Source of the DNA: VRUE01 sp963703175
GTDB lineage: Bacteria > Actinomycetota > Thermoleophilia > Solirubrobacterales > 70-9
DNA length: 64,000 bases
Direction: 5' to 3'
Assembly (NCBI GenBank): GCA_963703175.1
Contig: OY969794.1
Coordinates: forward strand, 868,001-932,000
The position numbers were made by a program, and so were the translations under genes. The notes beneath the pieces are model-generated. The model searched no databases. It had not been told where the DNA came from and saw nothing but the letters and a program-made list of their open reading frames with translations. Every line of letters begins with the position of its first letter. Position 1 is the first letter of the stretch. Shown piece by piece: positions 22,645 to 32,048 of the stretch.

Positions 22645-24828
22645 TCAGGCCTGTTCGGGGCCGATCGCGATCCCTTTGGGTTCTGGGGCCGGTGCCGGTC
22701 GGGGCTGGTCGTCGCCGTGGCCGAAGTGCACGTCTGGCAGCAGCCGGTCGAGCCAAGCGGGCAAGTACCAGGCCGCCCTCCCGCTCAATCGCAGGAATAC
22801 TGGTAACAGCAGCAGTCGCACCAGGAACGTGTCGAGCAGGACGGCGACCCCGAGGATCACACCCATCTCCTTCGGCGGCAGCGGGCCCGAGAGGGCGAAG
22901 GTAAAGAAGACCGCGACCATCACCGCACCGGCGGCGAGGATCACCCGCCCCGAATGGGCCAGGCCGTCGACCATCGCCTCCTTCGCGCTCCCCGACCTCT
23001 CCCAGGCCTCGCGGGCCGAGGAGAGCAGGAAGACCGTGTAATCCATCGCGATCGCGAAGATCATCGCGAAGAAGAAGATCGGCCCCCAAGCATCGAGGAA
23101 GCCCTGCGATTCGAAGCCCAGCAGGCCGGATAGATGCCCGTCCTGGAAGATCAGCGTGGCAACGCCGAACGCCGCGGAGGTCGAGAGCAGGTTGGCGAGG
23201 ACGCCGATCGCCGCGACCAGGGGCGCCCGGAAGGCGACAAGCAGGAGCAGGAAGCCGAGCCCCAGGATGACGCCGATCGCCAGCGGCGTCTTCGCCGCCA
23301 GGGCAGACTCGAGGTCATGACTTTCCGCCGCCGCGCCACCGAGGAGGGCAGCTGCGGGAAGCGTGGAGCGCAGTCTGTCGATGGTGGCTCCAGCGGTGCT
23401 CGTCAGGGGTGCGCTGGTCGGCACGGCCTGCGTCAGCACCAGCCCTTCGGCGCCCTTAACGGGCTCGCTCACTGCGGCGATGCCGGAGTCGGCCCGCAGA
23501 ATCGCCGTCGTCGCCTTCGCCTCGGTACGGGGCGCGATCACCTGCAACATTGCCGGAGCCCCCGGTCCGAAGGCGTCGCTGATCTGCCGGTAGCCGAGGC
23601 GAGACTGGTCGCCCTCCGGCACCACCTTGATCGAGGGCATCCGCGTCTCCAGGCTGAGGACGGGCAGGGCCAGGGCGAGCAGCGCAACCAGGGCGAGGCC
23701 ACCGAAGAGGACCGGCCGCCGCCACAGCGTCTCCCCCCAGCGCGCGAAGCGGCGCGAACTGCGATCGGCGCCGGCCCAGGGGAGGCTGAGTTTGTCGATC
23801 CGGGGGCCGAGCTTGGCCAGAACCGCCGGCAGCAACGTCAGCGCTGCTGCCAGCACGAAGAGGACAGCGATCACGATCCCCAACGAGGTCGAGCGGAAAG
23901 CGGGACTGGGCACGAGCATCACCGCGGATAGCGAGATCAGCACAGTCAGCCCGGAGAACAGCACGGCCTTGCCGGCCGTGTCCATCGTCTCCGCGACCGC
24001 GTCGGCGGGATCGCGGCCGTGGCCGAGGGCATTGCGGAAGCGCATGACGATGAAGAGGGCGTAGTCGATGCCGAGCGCGAGCGCGAACATCAGCGCGAAG
24101 TTCATCGCCCAGATGGAGATCGGCGAGATCAGCGTCCCCAGGAATAGAGCGCCCGCGGATGCGACCAGGCCGATGATCGTCAACATCAGCGGCAGCCCGG
24201 CCGCGACGAGAGAGCCAAAGGCAAGGACGAGGATCGCCAACGTAACCGGCCAGGAGAACAGCTCCGACTTCAGCATTGCTTCCCGGTTGGCTTCGTTGAA
24301 GTCCGACCACATCGCGGCTGCGCCCGTCAGATTGGCTTCGACCCCGGGCCCGGAGACGTCGGCAGCCATCGTCTTCAGATCGTCGGCCGCGGCGACCATG
24401 CCATTGGCCCCCACCTCGGCGGTACCGCCGACGATCGCGGTGTGGCCGTCGGCAGAAACCGAAGCGCCGGGGCGTGGCGGAACGACGCTCCGCACCGCGG
24501 GGGTGGCGGCCAAGCCCCGTTCGACTCGGGCGACGGTGCGGCGGAACGCCGGGTCGGCGGTCGTCAGCTGCTCGGAGTGAACGACGACCTGGAGCCCGTA
24601 GGCGCCGGCGCCGGCGAATCCGCGTTGCGCCTCTTCGCGGACGGCGACCGACTCCGAGCCGTTTGCCTGCCAGCCGGCGCCGGACAGCGCCGTCTCCACC
24701 CGCGGCGCCAGCGCGCCCGCGCCGACCGCGATCGCGATCCAGGCGAGGAAGACCCCGCGGCGGTGGGTGGCGGCGAAGCGGCCCAGCCGTCCGATAGGGC
24801 CGAGTGTCTTGCGGGCTTGATCTGGCAT
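22645..24828 (-). CDS. MMPL/RND-family exporter
   Basis: A 727-residue membrane protein with the MmpL plan: one N-terminal helix, a large periplasmic domain (about residues 40-190), five helices (195-335), a second periplasmic domain (395-500) and six C-terminal helices. Typical motifs are GIDYALFIVMRFR (about residues 248-260) and AMDYTVFLLSSAREAW in the second half, whose aspartates take part in proton relay. Family members export lipids or drugs. A TetR gene is divergent 65 bp away and probably represses it. Confidence 0.93.
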   Translation of the reverse strand: MPDQARKTLGPIGRLGRFAATHRRGVFLAWIAIAVGAGALAPRVETALSGAGWQANGSESVAVREEAQRGFAGAGAYGLQVVVHSEQLTTADPAFRRTVARVERGLAATPAVRSVVPPRPGASVSADGHTAIVGGTAEVGANGMVAAADDLKTMAADVSGPGVEANLTGAAAMWSDFNEANREAMLKSELFSWPVTLAILVLAFGSLVAAGLPLMLTIIGLVASAGALFLGTLISPISIWAMNFALMFALALGIDYALFIVMRFRNALGHGRDPADAVAETMDTAGKAVLFSGLTVLISLSAVMLVPSPAFRSTSLGIVIAVLFVLAAALTLLPAVLAKLGPRIDKLSLPWAGADRSSRRFARWGETLWRRPVLFGGLALVALLALALPVLSLETRMPSIKVVPEGDQSRLGYRQISDAFGPGAPAMLQVIAPRTEAKATTAILRADSGIAAVSEPVKGAEGLVLTQAVPTSAPLTSTAGATIDRLRSTLPAAALLGGAAAESHDLESALAAKTPLAIGVILGLGFLLLLVAFRAPLVAAIGVLANLLSTSAAFGVATLIFQDGHLSGLLGFESQGFLDAWGPIFFFAMIFAIAMDYTVFLLSSAREAWERSGSAKEAMVDGLAHSGRVILAAGAVMVAVFFTFALSGPLPPKEMGVILGVAVLLDTFLVRLLLLPVFLRLSGRAAWYLPAWLDRLLPDVHFGHGDDQPRPAPAPEPKGIAIGPEQA

Positions 24829-24893
24829 CGGGGACTCCTAAGCTCGTTTTAAATGACTAACCACCCATATGACTGATGACCCACTATACTCAT

Positions 24894-25511
24894 ATGCGCA
24901 TGCGTGTCAACGAGCAGGAAAAAGCGGAGACCCGGCGGGCGTTGCTTGCCGCAGCGACGCGGGCCTTTGTAGAGCACGGCTACCACCGGGCGAACATCGA
25001 CCGGGTCTCCGAAGACGCCGGCCTCGCCAAGGGCACCGTCTACAACTACTTCCCCTCCAAGCAGGCCGTCTTCGACACGGTGCTGCTCGAAGCATGCGCG
25101 CTTGCGGTCAACTCGGCCAATGCTGTTCCCGAATCCGCCCCGACCCGAGCTCGCCTCGAAGCATTCGTCGCGGGGAACTTGGCCTGGGCAGAGGAAAACG
25201 AGGCGCTCGCCTTGCTCCTCGCCAAAGAGCTGATCGGTGGCGATACGGAGACGAGGGAGGCCATCCTCACGGCCTCTGCCCCATGCGTGGACAAGGTGGC
25301 CGCCATTCTGCGGACCGGGAGCCAGCGCGGCGAGTTGGCGGTCGATGGCCCGCTCCCGGAACTCGCTCTCACTTTCATCGTCCTAGCTAACGCCCTGCTC
25401 CTCCAAGCATCCCAGGGCGAGGCAAGATGGCCGCCGGTCGAGACCCTGCCCGCCACGGTGTCCGGCCTCTTCCTCTACGGAATCGGACGCGAGGGTGCTG
25501 AAAACGAGTAG
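24894..25511 (+). CDS. TetR-family regulator divergent from the MMPL exporter
   Basis: This is a 205-residue protein with the N-terminal TetR helix-turn-helix (RRALLAAATRAFVEHGYHRA then GLAKGTVYNYFPSKQAVF) and a C-terminal ligand-binding domain. ATG 24894 or 24900 is preferred over 24876 because the latter would overlap the promoter-like TATACT at 24884-24889. Divergent placement suggests it controls the MMPL gene and itself. Confidence 0.92.
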   Translation: MRMRVNEQEKAETRRALLAAATRAFVEHGYHRANIDRVSEDAGLAKGTVYNYFPSKQAVFDTVLLEACALAVNSANAVPESAPTRARLEAFVAGNLAWAEENEALALLLAKELIGGDTETREAILTASAPCVDKVAAILRTGSQRGELAVDGPLPELALTFIVLANALLLQASQGEARWPPVETLPATVSGLFLYGIGREGAENE

Positions 25512-25530
25512 AGCAGCGCTCGTCGCTCGG

Positions 25531-26256
25531 TCAGCCGGCTAGCCCGACCGGAGTAAGCAGAGCACGGCCGGCAAACCCCACTGCTCGGTCGTTCACCTCT
25601 TCGTAGTCTCCGCGCAAAGCCGGCAGTGCTCGCAGAGACCAGATCACCTCCGCCCTCACCCAGGCAGCGTCGCGCGCCTTCTCCACATTCCAGACGGCAA
25701 CGATGTCGTCCACCGGATTAAACACAAGGTTTAGTTCCTTCAGGAGGCCGGTCATCATCCACTCCTTCGTCTTCTTCTCCGCCTTCTCGATGAGGCCGTT
25801 CACCGACTCGTAGTCCTCGTGCTCGGGACTGTCGTCGCGGGGCTCGGCTCCGCGCGCGGCGTACGTATCGCAGATGCCGATCGCCAGATCGTGATTGATG
25901 TGTGCGTTCATCCCAGCCAACGCAAACTGCACGGGGGCGATACCAGTTACGAAACGGGATTCGAACAACGGCTTCCAGGCGTGAAAGGAATAGGACGCCG
26001 GCAGCCTCGCATCGCCTCCGGCGGCGTCGAGTGCATCGAAGTAGAGATTGCCGAAAGCCACGTCGAGCGCCGCGAGGAACCCGGGCGCCGCCTGATGCTG
26101 TCCCGGCACAGTCGCTGCTACTTGTTGCGTCACTTCAAGGTAAAGCTTGTTGAACCACTTCACGCCATCGCTGGGTGGAAGCGAGCTTTCGATCGCTTCC
26201 AGGCGCTCGAGAACTTCTGCAACGGTCTTCGCCACGGGCGGCATCTCCGCCGACAC
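25531..26256 (-). CDS. DUF5995 family protein
   Basis: A 241-residue, mostly helical cytoplasmic protein. The conserved centre FESRFVTGIAPVQFALAGMN then AHINHDLAIGICDTYA is typical of the actinobacterial DUF5995 group. The His-rich INHD motif could bind metal, but no activity is known. It is convergent with the TetR gene and divergent from the metacaspase gene. Confidence 0.75.
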   Translation of the reverse strand: MSAEMPPVAKTVAEVLERLEAIESSLPPSDGVKWFNKLYLEVTQQVAATVPGQHQAAPGFLAALDVAFGNLYFDALDAAGGDARLPASYSFHAWKPLFESRFVTGIAPVQFALAGMNAHINHDLAIGICDTYAARGAEPRDDSPEHEDYESVNGLIEKAEKKTKEWMMTGLLKELNLVFNPVDDIVAVWNVEKARDAAWVRAEVIWSLRALPALRGDYEEVNDRAVGFAGRALLTPVGLAG

Positions 26257-26344
26257 AGTAGCGTAGGGTTCGAACCACTAACCGATTACTGTTCAGTTTT
26301 ACTGCTCGTACCAGTTAATCCAGTCACCCGGCAGAAGGCTCTAG

Positions 26345-28096
26345 ATGGCAAAGCGCGCGGTACTCATCGGTATAAACGATTACCTGGACCCCGAAATCCA
26401 TGACCTAAACGGGTGCGTGGCCGACGTCGAGGCAATGTCGGAAGTCCTCTGCGACTGCTACCAGTTCGATCCAGCCAACCTCACAAAGCTGGTTCTCCCA
26501 CAGCAAAACACCCGCGAAGGCATCCTCGGTGCACTGAAAGCTCTAGTTGAAGCGACCGCGGACGGCGACATCGCACTCGTCTACTACAGCGGACACGGCT
26601 CTCAGGTACCGGACACAAACGGCGACGAGGTCGACCACTGGGACGAGACGATCGTGCCATCGGATTCGAGCCGCAGTGCGAATGGAGCTGTGCTTGACAT
26701 CATCGATGACGAGCTGCAGAGCTACATCCTGGCCCTCGCCGATCGAACCGCCTACGCCACCTTCATTTTCGATTCCTGCCACTCGGGCTCGATCGACCGC
26801 GATCTGCTCCGTCCGGCCACCGTGGAAGGAGTCCTGGCAGAAGACCGGCCCGCTCCACGCGCGACCCTGCCGGCAACGAAAGAACTGTCCGTCCAACCGC
26901 AGTTCTTTCCAGGATTCGAGCACCAGACTGGCCACCAGCGGAGCGATAGCGGTTTCATCCGGCGCGGTGACTACCTCCTGATCGCAGGCTGCCGCGATGA
27001 CGAGGTCTCGCTTGAAATGGAATTCGGCGGCAAACCGCATGGCCTGCTCACGAACTTCCTGATCGACGAGCTCCGCAGTGGCGTAGGCGCATCGATCGAG
27101 ACGATATTCGGCACGGTGTGCAAAGCAGTCGAAGCGAAAGCCAAGGAAGAGGAAAAACGCCAGCGACCCGTGCTCGAGGGTCCGGCCAGCGCGAGGGAAT
27201 CACAGCCGTTTGGGGCCACCACGGCCAAGCGGGAGGAGACGGCAAGCACCGGTGCTAACGATGGGTCCGCCGGAGGCCCCCCCGCGCCCTCCGAGCCGGT
27301 AAAAGCTGACTCCGGCAAACCTACCGACGGCGGTGATTCGGCTCAACAGAAACTCCGTGAGTGGGACGGAAAGTTCGCCCTCTGGAGCGCGATCGGAATC
27401 CTCGCTCTGTTCGCCGCCATCAGCGTGACGTTCGTTCTGCTCACCAACTCTGTTCTCGATGACCAGGCGGGCTCTACCAAGGTGGTGACCATCTTCGTCC
27501 TCGAGCTGGCCCTCGCAGGGGTACTGCTTGCCCTCGCCGGTACCTACATCGCCCTGCTCGCCCAACGTGGCCGCTCACACGCACTTCAGAACGTGTTGGC
27601 GACGAAGGTGAACGCGAACCAAGCACTTGCCCGAGGGGACGATGCCAAGAGCGTGGCCGCTCTCGGCGCCGACGAGGTGAAAGGGGTCTTCGAAGCACTG
27701 GGAAAGATGCCGACGGCGAGAGGTCTAATCGCGGTCGGCGGTGTGATCATCGGCGGCGCGATCGCCCTCTCCTGGCATGTTCTGCCGGTCTCATCCGCCG
27801 GCAAGGCGCCGACGATTGCCAAGCAACCAACCGCGGTCAAAGTCCGCGCCAAGGGCACGGCGCAGTTCGCGGTAAGTGCCGACGGTGCCGGTCTCGGCTA
27901 CGAATGGAAGCGCAACGGGGCCACGATCCCCTGGGCGGGTAACTCGCCCACGTTGGTCATCACCCCGGTTACCCAAGCGGACAACAACGACCTCTTCACG
28001 GCCGTCGTCAAGAACGACAACGGGGTCGCCGCCAGCAATGGCGCCAAGCTCGTTGTTCTCAAAAAGGGAACGGGCAGAAAGGGAAAGGGCGGCTAA
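26345..28096 (+). CDS. Membrane-anchored metacaspase (peptidase C14)
   Basis: A 583-residue protein with an N-terminal caspase fold: AVLIGINDYLDPEIHDLNGC at the start, catalytic His84 in YYSGHGSQVPD and catalytic Cys145 in FDSCHSGS. After a Ser/Pro-rich linker come two membrane helices (about 350-372 and 380-408), a third at about 460-480, then an Ig-like domain (ending FTAVVKNDNGVAASNGAKLV). The catalytic domain would be cytoplasmic and the Ig-like domain outside. Metacaspases cleave after Arg/Lys and some act in cell-death or defence systems. No obvious partner gene is adjacent. Confidence 0.9.
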   Translation: MAKRAVLIGINDYLDPEIHDLNGCVADVEAMSEVLCDCYQFDPANLTKLVLPQQNTREGILGALKALVEATADGDIALVYYSGHGSQVPDTNGDEVDHWDETIVPSDSSRSANGAVLDIIDDELQSYILALADRTAYATFIFDSCHSGSIDRDLLRPATVEGVLAEDRPAPRATLPATKELSVQPQFFPGFEHQTGHQRSDSGFIRRGDYLLIAGCRDDEVSLEMEFGGKPHGLLTNFLIDELRSGVGASIETIFGTVCKAVEAKAKEEEKRQRPVLEGPASARESQPFGATTAKREETASTGANDGSAGGPPAPSEPVKADSGKPTDGGDSAQQKLREWDGKFALWSAIGILALFAAISVTFVLLTNSVLDDQAGSTKVVTIFVLELALAGVLLALAGTYIALLAQRGRSHALQNVLATKVNANQALARGDDAKSVAALGADEVKGVFEALGKMPTARGLIAVGGVIIGGAIALSWHVLPVSSAGKAPTIAKQPTAVKVRAKGTAQFAVSADGAGLGYEWKRNGATIPWAGNSPTLVITPVTQADNNDLFTAVVKNDNGVAASNGAKLVVLKKGTGRKGKGG

Positions 28097-28113
28097 GCTT
28101 TCGTCCCTAGCCC

Positions 28114-28491
28114 TCAGGGCTGCTGGAGGACCGAGAGGATGTTGCCTGCCGGGTCCTTGAACCAAGCGATGTGAGGGCCGGGGCCGTGCATGATGCCCTT
28201 CTCGTCCTGCTCGAAGCCGTCGTAGCGCTCGAAGCTGACGCCCCGGGAGGCCAGGCCATCGACGGCGTCGTCGATGTCGTCGACCTCGAAGTTGAGGATC
28301 GTGTAGGTGGCGGGGGCAAAGTCCGGTTTGCGATAGATGAACACGTCGCCGCCGCTGAGTTTCAGGGCCATGACGCCGTTCTCCTCGTCCAGCACGGCGA
28401 CGTCCACGCCGAGGGTCTCGCCGTAGAAGCGCTTTGCCTCATCCGTGTCGGGAACTGCAAATCCACTGGTGGCTTTGGCATCGGCGAGCAT
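28114..28491 (-). CDS. VOC/glyoxalase-family protein
   Basis: This 125-residue vicinal-oxygen-chelate protein carries two beta-alpha-beta-beta-beta units: SGFAVPDTDEAKRFYGETLG at the start and YTILNFEVDDIDDAVDGLAS in the second, ending AWFKDPAGNILSVLQ. ATG 28491 has AGGAG upstream and fits family length. The substrate is unknown. It follows a hypothetical gene in the same direction. Confidence 0.88.
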   Translation of the reverse strand: MLADAKATSGFAVPDTDEAKRFYGETLGVDVAVLDEENGVMALKLSGGDVFIYRKPDFAPATYTILNFEVDDIDDAVDGLASRGVSFERYDGFEQDEKGIMHGPGPHIAWFKDPAGNILSVLQQP

Positions 28492-28525
28492 CTCGGGCTC
28501 CTCTCGTCGCGGGTCTGCTTCGAGC

Positions 28526-28873
28526 CTACCCGGCAAGGTCGGGGATGAATCGTTCGATGTGCTCGGCGATCGTTCTACGCACCCATTCCTGGGTCGTGGC
28601 GTCGGCCATCCGGTAGCGACCGAGGAGCATCTTCTGGTCGGTGAGCGGCAGGTCGGCTATCTCCCAGCTCACGGCGAGGCGCTCGAAGAGCAGCTCCGAG
28701 CGACGGCGCCAGGCGTCGTCCTGCGAGGTCGCCGCCCTCGCCGGGCCCTCACCAAGCTTCGCGATCGTCGCGGCGCTTAGCGACTGCCGCAGGGTCAAGA
28801 CGTTGCCCTCAGCGTCGGTGTAGTCGACCGTCGGTGCCTTCTGCCGCGGTCGCCGCTGCTTGCGCTTTGCCAT
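28526..28873 (-). CDS. Hypothetical protein
   Basis: A 115-residue soluble protein with a basic N-terminus (AKRKQRRPRQKAP) and predicted helices (TLRQSLSAATIAKLGEG; ATTQEWVRRTIAEHIERFIP). No family was recognised. It stands between arfB and the VOC gene on the same strand and may share their transcript. Confidence 0.6.
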   Translation of the reverse strand: MAKRKQRRPRQKAPTVDYTDAEGNVLTLRQSLSAATIAKLGEGPARAATSQDDAWRRRSELLFERLAVSWEIADLPLTDQKMLLGRYRMADATTQEWVRRTIAEHIERFIPDLAG

Positions 28874-28890
28874 TGCCCCGAGTTTGCCAT

Positions 28891-29307
28891 CTACTGGTCT
28901 TCTGAAGATGGGCGACGGCGCGCCCGCTTGCGCTCGCCGAGCTGGCGCTTGCTCTCGAGCCGGCGCCGACGGGCGGCGCGGCTTGGCTTGGTCGGCCGGC
29001 GCCGCCGCGGCACCACCAGCGCCGCGGCGATCTTCTCCGCCAACCGTTCCAGCGCCAGCTCCCGGTTGCGCGCCTGGCCGCGGGCATCCTGGGCAACGGC
29101 GGAGACCGTCGACCCCACGCGCTCCAGCAGCTGAGCGCGCTGCGCCTCGTCGAGCGCACTTGACGCGCGCACGTCGAAGACCGCTTCGACCCGCGAGTCG
29201 GTGACGTTGGCGTGCTGTCCACCAGGACCGGAGGAGCGGCTGGTGCGCAGCTCGACCTCCGTAAGCGGAATCGAAAGTCGCTCGTCGATCCTCAGCGCCT
29301 CAGTCAT
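28891..29307 (-). CDS. arfB: Alternative ribosome-rescue factor ArfB-like peptidyl-tRNA hydrolase
   Basis: A 138-residue class-I release-factor-like protein. It has the catalytic GGQ loop in RSSGPGGQHANVTDSRVE and a long Lys/Arg-rich C-terminal tail (PRRRRPTKPSRAARRRRLES) that in ArfB enters the mRNA channel of stalled ribosomes. It lacks codon-recognition domains. ATG 29307 matches family length better than the longer frame. Confidence 0.93.
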   Translation of the reverse strand: MTEALRIDERLSIPLTEVELRTSRSSGPGGQHANVTDSRVEAVFDVRASSALDEAQRAQLLERVGSTVSAVAQDARGQARNRELALERLAEKIAAALVVPRRRRPTKPSRAARRRRLESKRQLGERKRARRRPSSEDQ

Positions 29308-29337
29308 CAGGTAAAACGATAGGACGATGCGCGGCAA

Positions 29338-29616
29338 CTAGGCCAGGGCGTCGATCTTTGCCGCCAGCTCGAAGTCCGCGGCGGTGACGCCGCCGTCGGA
29401 GTGGGTGCTGAGCGAGACCGTGACCGTGTCCCAGGAGATCTCCAGGTCGGGGTGGTGGTTCATCGCCTCCGCCGGCTCAACCAGGCTGCGGACGAAGTTG
29501 ACCGAGCCGACGAAGTCGCCGCGTTTGAAGCTTTTGCGAATCGTGGCGCCGTCCCGCTCCCAGCCGGGATGCTCCGCTAGCCTCGCTTCGACCTCCGAAT
29601 CTTCCAAAGGAGTCAT
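29338..29616 (-). CDS. 4a-hydroxytetrahydrobiopterin dehydratase (PCD/DCoH)
   Basis: This 92-residue protein has the pterin-carbinolamine dehydratase signature AMNHHPDLEISWDTVTVSL and THSDGGVTAADFELA. It dehydrates 4a-hydroxypterins and in bacteria may recycle cofactor or have other roles. Start ATG 29616 fits the family; the longer frame overlaps the divergent GST gene. Confidence 0.93.
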   Translation of the reverse strand: MTPLEDSEVEARLAEHPGWERDGATIRKSFKRGDFVGSVNFVRSLVEPAEAMNHHPDLEISWDTVTVSLSTHSDGGVTAADFELAAKIDALA

Positions 29617-29652
29617 CGTCCCTATGCTGCCACAAATCGGACTGCTCAAACT

Positions 29653-30441
29653 ATGAGTGACGGACTTCCCACCCTCTGGCAGATCGACGTCTCGCACTAC
29701 AGCGAGAAGGCACGCTGGGCCCTCGCCTGGAAGGGCGTCGAGCACCGCCGCCGCTCACCTGTCCCCGGCGCCCATATGGCGGTAGCCCTCTGGCTGACCC
29801 ACGGCGCCCAGTACACCTTCCCGGTACTAAGCATCGACGGGCGGCGGATCGGCGACTCGACCGCGATCGTCGCCGCGCTGGAGGAGCTCTACCCGGAGCC
29901 GCCGCTATATCCGGCCGATATCGCGCAGCGGCGCAGCGCGCTCGAACTGGAGGAGTTCTTCGACGAGGAGCTCGGCCCTTACATCCGCCGGCTCGCCTGG
30001 CACGAGTTCGGCAACGATCGCGAGAGCTTCATCAAGCTGATGGAACAAACCGCGCCGCGCCCGCTGGCAAAGTTCGGCCGCCCGACCGCCGCCTACGCAC
30101 GCACCTACACGGCGCTTCGATTCGGCGCCAGTAACGCGAAGGAGGCCGAGCGGTCCCGCGAGAAGATCCTCGCCGGACTCGACCGGCTCGAGGCCGAGCT
30201 CGGCGACGGCGAGTATCTGGTCGGCGAGCAGTTCAGCGTCGCCGACCTCACCGCAGCCTCGCTCTTCTACCCGCTGGCGCTGCCTGAGGAGGGACCACTG
30301 CAGGCAGACTCCCCCTCGGCCCGCGGCTTCCAGGAATTTCGCCAGCCGCTGGAGCAGCGCCGCGGTGTCAAGTGGGTGAAGGAGATGTTCCGGCGCCACC
30401 GTCAGCCAGCGAAGGCGTCGGCCGCGGCCGTGCCGAGCTAG
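29653..30441 (+). CDS. Glutathione S-transferase-like protein
   Basis: A 262-residue protein with an N-terminal thioredoxin-like domain (TLWQIDVSHYSEKARWALAW, then FPVLSIDGRRIGDSTAIVAA with the SxxI/E glutathione-site pattern) and a helical C-terminal domain (EYLVGEQFSVADLTAASLFY). The thiol used by this lineage is uncertain, since many actinobacteria lack glutathione. It is divergent from the PCD gene. Confidence 0.88.
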   Translation: MSDGLPTLWQIDVSHYSEKARWALAWKGVEHRRRSPVPGAHMAVALWLTHGAQYTFPVLSIDGRRIGDSTAIVAALEELYPEPPLYPADIAQRRSALELEEFFDEELGPYIRRLAWHEFGNDRESFIKLMEQTAPRPLAKFGRPTAAYARTYTALRFGASNAKEAERSREKILAGLDRLEAELGDGEYLVGEQFSVADLTAASLFYPLALPEEGPLQADSPSARGFQEFRQPLEQRRGVKWVKEMFRRHRQPAKASAAAVPS

Positions 30442-30447
30442 CCGCGC

Positions 30448-31245
30448 TCAGCCGCCGATTGGCACCCGAGGGTTAGCACCGTAGAAAATTAGCGTTCCGA
30501 TCATTCCAATAATATGAACCATAACGATGTTGACGACCATCGACTTGGCCGTCGCGGTACCGACCCCGACCGGACCCCCTGAGGCCGTGTAACCGTAGTA
30601 ACAACCGACGATGACGATCACCGTCGCCATCACCATGCCCTTGGTCAGACTGAATAAGACGTCGACATAATCCTGAAACGTCCAGAAGATCAGCAAGTAG
30701 CCGCCCGAGGAGACGTCGCCAATCTGCTGGACCACGACGAAGTAGCTGGCCAGGTAGATGATTCCGATGCCAACCAAATAGAGGACCGGCATGGCGATCC
30801 AGGCACCAAGTAGACGGGTCGCGGCAAGAAAGGTGATCGGCGGGATACCCATCACCTCGAGCGCGTCGATCTCATCGGATATCCGCATCGCCCCTAGCTC
30901 GGCAACGATCCCGGTGCCGACCTTTGCCGAGAGGATGTAGCCAAAGGCGTAGGGAAGCCCCTCGCGCAGATCGCAGTAGGCGGAGAAGACCCCCGCGTAT
31001 GAGGGAACCCCCTGGGCGCGCACGAAGTAGGCGCCGATCAGTCCACACTGAACGCCTAGCAAGAAAACGAAGGCCCAGATGACAAGCGCCGAGCCAAGGA
31101 TGAGGATGCCCGCTTGACGCAGGCTCTCGCCGAAGAACGTGAAGACGCGGCCGGAGTAGACGATGCCGGCAACGCGCAAGCCAAAGCGGGCAAGCTCGCC
31201 AAAGGCGCCAAGCCAGCCCCTTGGAGCATCGAGCAAGCCGTTCAC
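30448..31245 (-). CDS. YrbE/MlaE-family ABC permease, second of pair
   Basis: A 265-residue membrane protein with six hydrophobic segments and the MlaE signature (GTGIVAELGAMRISDEIDALEVMGIPP). GTG 31245 overlaps the upstream stop by 4 bp, giving a coupled pair of permeases as in mce operons. No MCE substrate-binding genes follow on this strand. The likely substrate class is lipid or sterol (family knowledge). Confidence 0.92.
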   Translation of the reverse strand: MNGLLDAPRGWLGAFGELARFGLRVAGIVYSGRVFTFFGESLRQAGILILGSALVIWAFVFLLGVQCGLIGAYFVRAQGVPSYAGVFSAYCDLREGLPYAFGYILSAKVGTGIVAELGAMRISDEIDALEVMGIPPITFLAATRLLGAWIAMPVLYLVGIGIIYLASYFVVVQQIGDVSSGGYLLIFWTFQDYVDVLFSLTKGMVMATVIVIVGCYYGYTASGGPVGVGTATAKSMVVNIVMVHIIGMIGTLIFYGANPRVPIGG

Positions 31246-32048
31246 CGGATCGACTGCAGTTCGGGGTTGGAAGCGAGCAAGACGGAAGTGAAGACGGTAA
31301 GGAAAGCGAAAACCCCCATGAAGGCGATGACCACGCTCTGATTGACGGCTCGCCCAACCCCAGCGGCGCCACCGGACGCGGTCATGCCCTTGTAGCAGCA
31401 GACCACTGCGATGATCGCACCGAAAATCGAACACATCAGCACTGAGCCCCAAACATCGGTGATCAACGCATTGGCGGTTACGGTCGCGAAGAAACCGCCG
31501 GCCGGCTGCCCGTAGAGCAGCGATGCAGCAACACCGGCGGTCAGCCCGAAGACGATTGCGAAGACGTCGAGCAAGGCGGTGATCACCATCAAGGAGATGA
31601 AGCGCGGCACGACCAGATTCTTGATCGGGTCGACGCCGAGCACCTGCAGCGCGTCAAGCTCCTCGCGGATCTTGCGCGCCCCGAGGTCGGCGGTGATCGC
31701 GGTGCCAGCAATGCCAGCTACGACCGCCGCAGTAACAACCGGCCCGATGAAGCGGACCGCCGTGACGACGAAAATGCCACCGAGCCTGTCGAGGCTCCCA
31801 AGCAGATCAAGGAACCCAGCAGCCTGAAGCCCCACTGCCGCCAAACAAAGCGAGAAGGTTGAGATCGTCATCGGGAACCAGGAGAGCTTGAGCACGAAGA
31901 GGAACTGACCGACCAGCTCCTCGCCGTACGGATACGGCGGCCTCACCGCGGAGATCAGCGTCTTCGCGGTGAGGATCATCATGTCCCCGACCTGCTCGAA
32001 GAACGACTTGGCGGGCAGGAGCGCCCGCGTTACAGCTTGTGCCGCCAC
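31242..32048 (-). CDS. YrbE/MlaE-family ABC permease, first of pair
   Basis: This 268-residue permease carries the MlaE motif (GTAITADLGARKIREELDAL then QVLGVDP) and six membrane segments. It overlaps the upstream GntR gene by 19 bp and the downstream permease by 4 bp. The two permeases probably assemble as a heterodimer with an MlaF-type ATPase encoded elsewhere. Confidence 0.93.
   Translation of the reverse strand: MAAQAVTRALLPAKSFFEQVGDMMILTAKTLISAVRPPYPYGEELVGQFLFVLKLSWFPMTISTFSLCLAAVGLQAAGFLDLLGSLDRLGGIFVVTAVRFIGPVVTAAVVAGIAGTAITADLGARKIREELDALQVLGVDPIKNLVVPRFISLMVITALLDVFAIVFGLTAGVAASLLYGQPAGGFFATVTANALITDVWGSVLMCSIFGAIIAVVCCYKGMTASGGAAGVGRAVNQSVVIAFMGVFAFLTVFTSVLLASNPELQSIR

Noticed and set aside
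22364..23089. Minus-strand coding frame ahead of the MMPL end
   Set aside because: Most of it is an alternate frame of the MMPL gene; the remaining part matches no domain and has no start signal.
28109..28121. Terminator between the metacaspase and VOC genes
   Set aside because: AGCCCTCAGGGCT is a palindrome but leaves a one-base loop and no T tract, so it cannot form a useful RNA hairpin.
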